NCBI GenBank assembly: GCA_002633005.1
Contig: NMRA01000266.1
Coordinates: forward strand, 396,971 to 460,970
From: Phoronis australis
Taxonomy: Eukaryota > Phoronida > Phoronidae
Length of the DNA stretch: 64,000 nt
Direction of reading: 5' to 3'
Part shown: positions 52,401-58,400 of the stretch, one piece after another
How the letters are laid out: every line of letters begins with the position of its first letter
Position numbering within the stretch: the first letter of the stretch is position 1
Translations under genes and position numbers: made by a program
The notes under the pieces: generated by a model
The model's input: the letters and a program-made list of their open reading frames with translations, nothing else
Told to the model about the DNA's origin: nothing
Database searches by the model: none

Positions 52401-55400
52401 GTACGTATTTGTCTTACTATTGTCAATAAGGTCCTACATGCCTTTAAGAATCTGCCCCTTGAACTGTTTCTATACTTTGAGTTTAGTGACAACCCCCTCA
52501 TCTCTGCCACCTTTTGTCAATTTCCTTTCGTCCTTTCAGATGTTGTCCAAGAAGGAACAGTCAACCTATGAGAAAATGGCCGATCTGTTCTCGGGTAACA
52601 ACAACCGCCAGAGGTTACGACACTATATGGATAATGTCAAGTTGCCCTGTATTCCATATCTAGGTAGGTGCCGTTATATCTTGGTATTTCTTGTAGTGCG
52701 GTTCTTCCAAAGTGAAGTCGGGTCAATCTTCTGCAGTTAGGAGGTAAAAAGTTCACTCTGCAAGGTGCCGTTATTGATAGCATGAATTTTAACTTCCTAC
52801 CATTGTTAGTTGGCTTTGAAGCAGGAAGTTTGCTTTGAGTTCAAGGTCAACTGTGTAATCAGTCTGCTGGCCATCGGGATTTGCGTACAGATTTATGAAC
52901 TACAATGTCACTTAAACTTCTGACAAGGTTGAAGCATGGGGAAAGTTAAAGGTTACCAAACCCGGTTTTGGCTTATTAACGGATATTAAAAAACAACTTT
53001 CCCGTCAGTGATCTGAAACGAAATAATGCTCCGTAACCCTTGACAACTCTCCAAAGCTTGGAGGAAATTTTGAAAACTCCTTTCAAAGTGACCTAAATGG
53101 GAAGCGTGACATACGCTTTCGGTGACGTATACGGCAACTGTAGGGAAGGACCGATTGTGACACAGAGTGTAAAATTATGAGTTTTCAGTTGAATCTTGGT
53201 TTTGTTACTTAAGTGGGATACAACTGAAGCATTAGCGGGTGACAGAATGAGAATTGTTTGAAATCTTTAAAACATGTAACAAATTCTTGCCATGTTTCAA
53301 TTTACTAAAAACAGAAATATTTGAATATCACAAAATTAATTAAGTTTCTTCCCAAAAAATTGTGAATTGCAAGTTTTCAACAGTCAGTTGACCCTCATGG
53401 TTCTACTGTTTGCAGAAGACTGGAAATGTAATGTGACCCAGGGTTAATGTCATGTGACCCAGGGTGAATGTCATGTGACCCAGGGTGAATGGGAGTGACT
53501 AGGAAAGCAGATGATATCAACATTATTCATAGTTATCCCACTTCTATTTTATCATTTGTTCATAGTGTCTGTGAGTATGACTGACAAATGTCCCAAAAAA
53601 CAATTAAATATCCTTTTAACAGCTGTCTCTCAGTTTCTAGGCAACTGAATTAATTCTCCTATTATGAGTTCCGTAGACAAAGCATTCACTTAAAATATCC
53701 AAGTTTCTAAATTATTTGAATTGCGTTTTTCGTCCAGTTCAGTTCTATCATCCATTTGCAGCCTGTTAATGTAAGCATCTGTCATTTCTTTGCACAGGTT
53801 TGTATCTAACAGACCTGATCTACATAGACGTGGCCCACCCCCACTCCGGTGGACTAGAAAGTCAGCCTCGCAGGTTACAGATGAACAACATCCTGAGAAT
53901 TATCTCAGAATTCCAGCAGTCTTCATACGGTCAGTTGGTCTCATCATCTCCGAATTGCAGCTGTATTTGTGTGTATTTGTATGTATTTGTATGTATTTGC
54001 ATGATCAGATGGGGGTGGACTCTCAGTAGGTACAGGTGGTGACACCTGTTGAGTCTATATTCTATTAGCCGGTTGGAAATATAAAAAAGTGGGTGGATGT
54101 TAAGTGGTGGTACACAAACTCTGTTCTGGAACACAAGGTACCTAAACTACATGGTCAACGGACTCATAAACACGGGCACGGACGCATGAACACGACCTGC
54201 AACCATTGTCTACTGACTCACAAACACGAGAATGGACTCACAAAACACGATCCACGCACCCAAATACACGGGACACGGACTCATATTCACGAGGAAACAC
54301 GGTTAATGGACCGCCAAACACGGGTCACGGGGTGATTGGCTTCCTGTGTCAGCTGACATCTTCATTTTGTCCATAAACCGTGTTTGGCGGTCCATTAACC
54401 GTGTTTCCTTGTGAATATGAGTCCATGTCCCGTGTTATTGGGTGCATGGATGTTTTGTGAGTCCGTTCCCATGTTTGCGAGTCAGTGGGCAGTGTTTGCA
54501 GGTCCGTGAGTCGTGTGTATGAGTCCGTTGACCATGTAGTTTAGGTACCTTGGAACAAGTGTTTCAGTCCTACCTTCTTAATAGTGAAGTGCAATACACA
54601 CCAAAGTGTTCAGACAAAATGAAATTTCGTCTGTCCGCCATATTGTGTCCCAAACTGAAGAACTTTTACCGTAATGTTGAACAGGTTGTTTGTTCACAAG
54701 TTCACCAACGTGTCGTTCGTCTTGTTTATAATCCTGTTCATATGGAGACTTCCAGAATTGCGTACAATGAACAACGTCCTCACCAGGTGGCGTGTGCGTT
54801 TGCTTCCAGATTACCTGCCATATCTAGAACATATAGAAAACTATCTCAAGTCAGTCAGATACATAGAAGAGTTACAGAAGTTTGTAGAAGATGACAACTA
54901 CAAGTAAGTAAACTTTAACGTTACTTTATTAGCTGAGTTTCGTTCGAAGACCTTTCCACTTGTTCCCTTCTATCTTTGCTGTGACCCTCCTTTAGTGTTT
55001 GTAGTAGAATTTGCGGAATTTAAAGATCATGTGTTGTAAGGTCTTGTTAGATGTTAAAAACCTACAGGCTTACCTTCAAGATGTCAAGAGGTCAAAAGTT
55101 AGGGTAAAAGGTCACTGAAGTGGGACAACAGTAATTTGTAAAGTTGACGTCTCATTTTTTTCGTAGCTTCTTGCGGTGTTGTGAGTGTACAGATGTTCTG
55201 AAAAAATTGTGTGACGGCAAATATGATAAGAAACTTGACCATGCTGATGGATTAATTTTGTGCTATGAGCCTATATTTTGCATGAAAAAAATCAAATTTC
55301 AGCTGTTAGCCATACTGACTGTACTAGAACTCTTTGATTGCCTTTCGGATACATTTCCACTCATTTACTAAGATTCTTGCTAAAATAGACTGTGAGAGGC

Positions 55401-58400
55401 ACTGATCATGTACTTTTTGTTTGGCATTATATATATGATACTTTCTCCACCCAGATTGTCACTCAGAATATACGAAACTTTCTCAGCCCAGGTTATCACT
55501 CAAAGTATACGATACTTTCTCAGCCCAGGTTATCACTCAAAATATATGATACATTTACGGCCCAGGTTATCACTCAAAATATATCATACTTTCTCTACCA
55601 GATTATCGCTCAAAATCGAGCCACCAGTCAGCACGCAGAACTCATCGTCAATCCAGCGCTCGAAGGATGACCTAAGTACACTTCCCCACGCAGCAACAGA
55701 TGGCGTGCTGTTAAAAGTAATTAATACTCCCGGTGGCTCAAAGTTTGTGCCTGGACATCGGAAGTCGCGAAGTCTAGGAACAAAGTAAGTTGTCATCGTT
55801 GGTGTTCTTGAAACCTAATGTTCTGTTTTGTGAATGAAGCAGATCCAGAGTGGTTTTGCAGTGTTGAAGTTACAGTGAAAATGATCTGTTATTTTGTGTA
55901 AAAAGTGCACGTATCGTATTGTATCGTGTCGTATCTTTGCGTCATTCTAGTTTCCTGCTCACCAGTCACGAGAAAACTCAGAGTCTTCCGACAAAAATCA
56001 CGGCGCCTTACATTCAGGGCACACGCCATCTATTGGACGATAGTGTGTTGGAAGAGTCAATCCAGGGGTCCAGCGAGGGCTCCCTATCTGGTGCTACAGG
56101 TGTGTGGAGTCTCTTTTAGTGAGTGACAGTATTTGAGAAGTGAATCCAGTCGTCTAGTGAGAGCTGTCTGGTGAGAGCTGTCTGGTGGTACAAGTGGGCG
56201 GAGTCATGTTTAATGAGTGACAACGCTTAGTATGATAGTTTGAAATGTAGAAAAATGATTTTTTTTTCACTGAATTAAAATTAAGCATACCGCAATGTTT
56301 CTGCTTCAGGCAAGAACGTTATGGTAACAAAAAAGGGAAATCCAAAGACAACACGCCTCTGAATGTACTGTTTTAATAGCATTGAAGGTTTTGTAAACAC
56401 AACAGTTCAACACTGGCATCAGAGTGGGTATTTTGTATACAATTTTTTACTTGAATTACAAGTGCTTGGGAAAACAAAATGTTTTTGCCAAAACAATAGG
56501 AGCCTTTGGTAAGTTGAAGAAAAAGTCATTGATGGTTTGAAATATTAGCTCAAATAGCTGTTTTTTATTTTAAATGGTTTACTAGGATTTTTGAAGTTGT
56601 TCAGAATTTGTGATTGCATAAGACGGATGATTCAATAAAACTTAAAATATTCATTTTGTTCTGAAAATAAATCTACTTTTCCACTAAATTCTGGACTTTT
56701 CATGGTTGCTGTTGTCGCCGGTCTCCTCGGTTGAGATGATACCATGTCACATGTTTGTTCGTATATTCTCTCTGCAGCTTCTGAGGAGAATGACGGTTCA
56801 GAGACGAGTGACGATGTAGAACAGTTCTGGCCAGTACGTGACGGCTCCGATACAGACTCACTGCACTCTGAGTTGTACCAAGCCACGTTTACATGTGAAG
56901 GTTGTCTCAAGAGAAAAACACTGTTGAAAGATGGCAAGAAACCAGCGGTGAGTGCGCAGTTCCTGTATCAGTGTGGCGCCACCTTTGGGTAGCTCTGTAG
57001 GAGGAGGATGACAGACCCGCAGAAATCGTGTGTGGACATGGTTGTGCATACCTAAGTTGGTACTAGTCTGATATAACGTGGCTGCATTTTGAGAACCGGT
57101 TTTCTCCACTGAATAATAGGCATCAACTGGTTCTCAAAATGCAGGCACGTTATCATCAGACTATTGGCCATTGGGTTGATCTGGGAATGAGCTGGAAAAG
57201 TATAGTGAACCATTTCGTTGTTTTGTTTGGATGTTTCACAAAGCATAAACTTCTGCGGAATGTCGATTTGGTCTTGTGCAGCAGTTGCTAGCCACCAAGG
57301 CATTTTTCAATAGATGGAGCAGTTTTCATTCACATTTCTCAACATGAAAATATCAAATGTTTGAATGCTAACTTCCAACCAATCAGAATGTGCGTATTTT
57401 CATTTAGTTCGTTCTTCATGGAGAAGCTTTGTTTACGTGATACCTTCCCATTGTTATCTATTTTAACACCAAGAAAAAGCAGACTACCCATTTCCTCCAG
57501 CCAGCCACCAAAACAAAGTGTCGCAAAACAACAGAATCCACATCAGTTTGGTAGCGATCATGAAACTCGGTGTTTTGGTGTTGATGTCCATGTGCTTGTT
57601 ATAAAGGGCAGCCAGCTGCATGTAGCAACTGGGACCTCCTGGTTTTCCATACTTGACAAAGGCTAGATGAATCTGTGAGAGGTTGCTAGGAATCTTGTAC
57701 TTAGCGATGACATACTTCCATTAGTAAGTAACGTGTTTTAAATCTTGCACACCGCTTAATGCTAAGTACTTGCGAATGTTTGGATTGACCTTGTTTCTCT
57801 GTGACCCGTGACCTTTGACTTCTTCCAGGTGTCGTCATGGAAGCGGTACTGGCTGGCATTGTGGGGTACCTCACTGCTCTACTACCCAGCTAAAGCTTTA
57901 AGTGGCAGTATACGAGGAAATGTAAGTCTTTGTTCTAGTTCTCTTATTTTGTGTAGCGGTGGGAAGACATTTAGGGGAAAGTGGAACGTAATGAACGTCG
58001 AATCTCTGACCAGGCCTTCATGCAGCGTACGTCCAAATGGACGCCCTAGCACTAATCTGGACACCCTGGCAAGGACGCCCAATGTATCATTTGGACACCC
58101 ACTATCAATAAGAACCTTTCAAGTTTGGACTCACACATTGTAATGAATACTAGGAAGCCTCTGAAGGCTCACAGTGGGGGCTCTTTTTTTCAAAGCAGGA
58201 AGAAATATACAATGTATATACAAAGTATTTGCATTGTTGCTATTTTGACACTTGATTGACAGCATTATAAAAGTCTTGGTCTACACAGTTTTTTTAGTAA
58301 AAATGCTCACCATAGAAGGCTGTTTTATAAACTTAGATGTAAAAACCTTGATCTATGCATTTTTTGTAAAAAAAATCTGTGTGTTTGGGGGTATTGCTGG

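Noticed and set aside
55453-55601. Upstream 37-base units as the normal exon 11 start
   Set aside because: Splicing there would place LSLRIYETF or LSLKIYHTF after DDNYK, whereas the copy at 55602 gives the family-conserved LSLKIEP.
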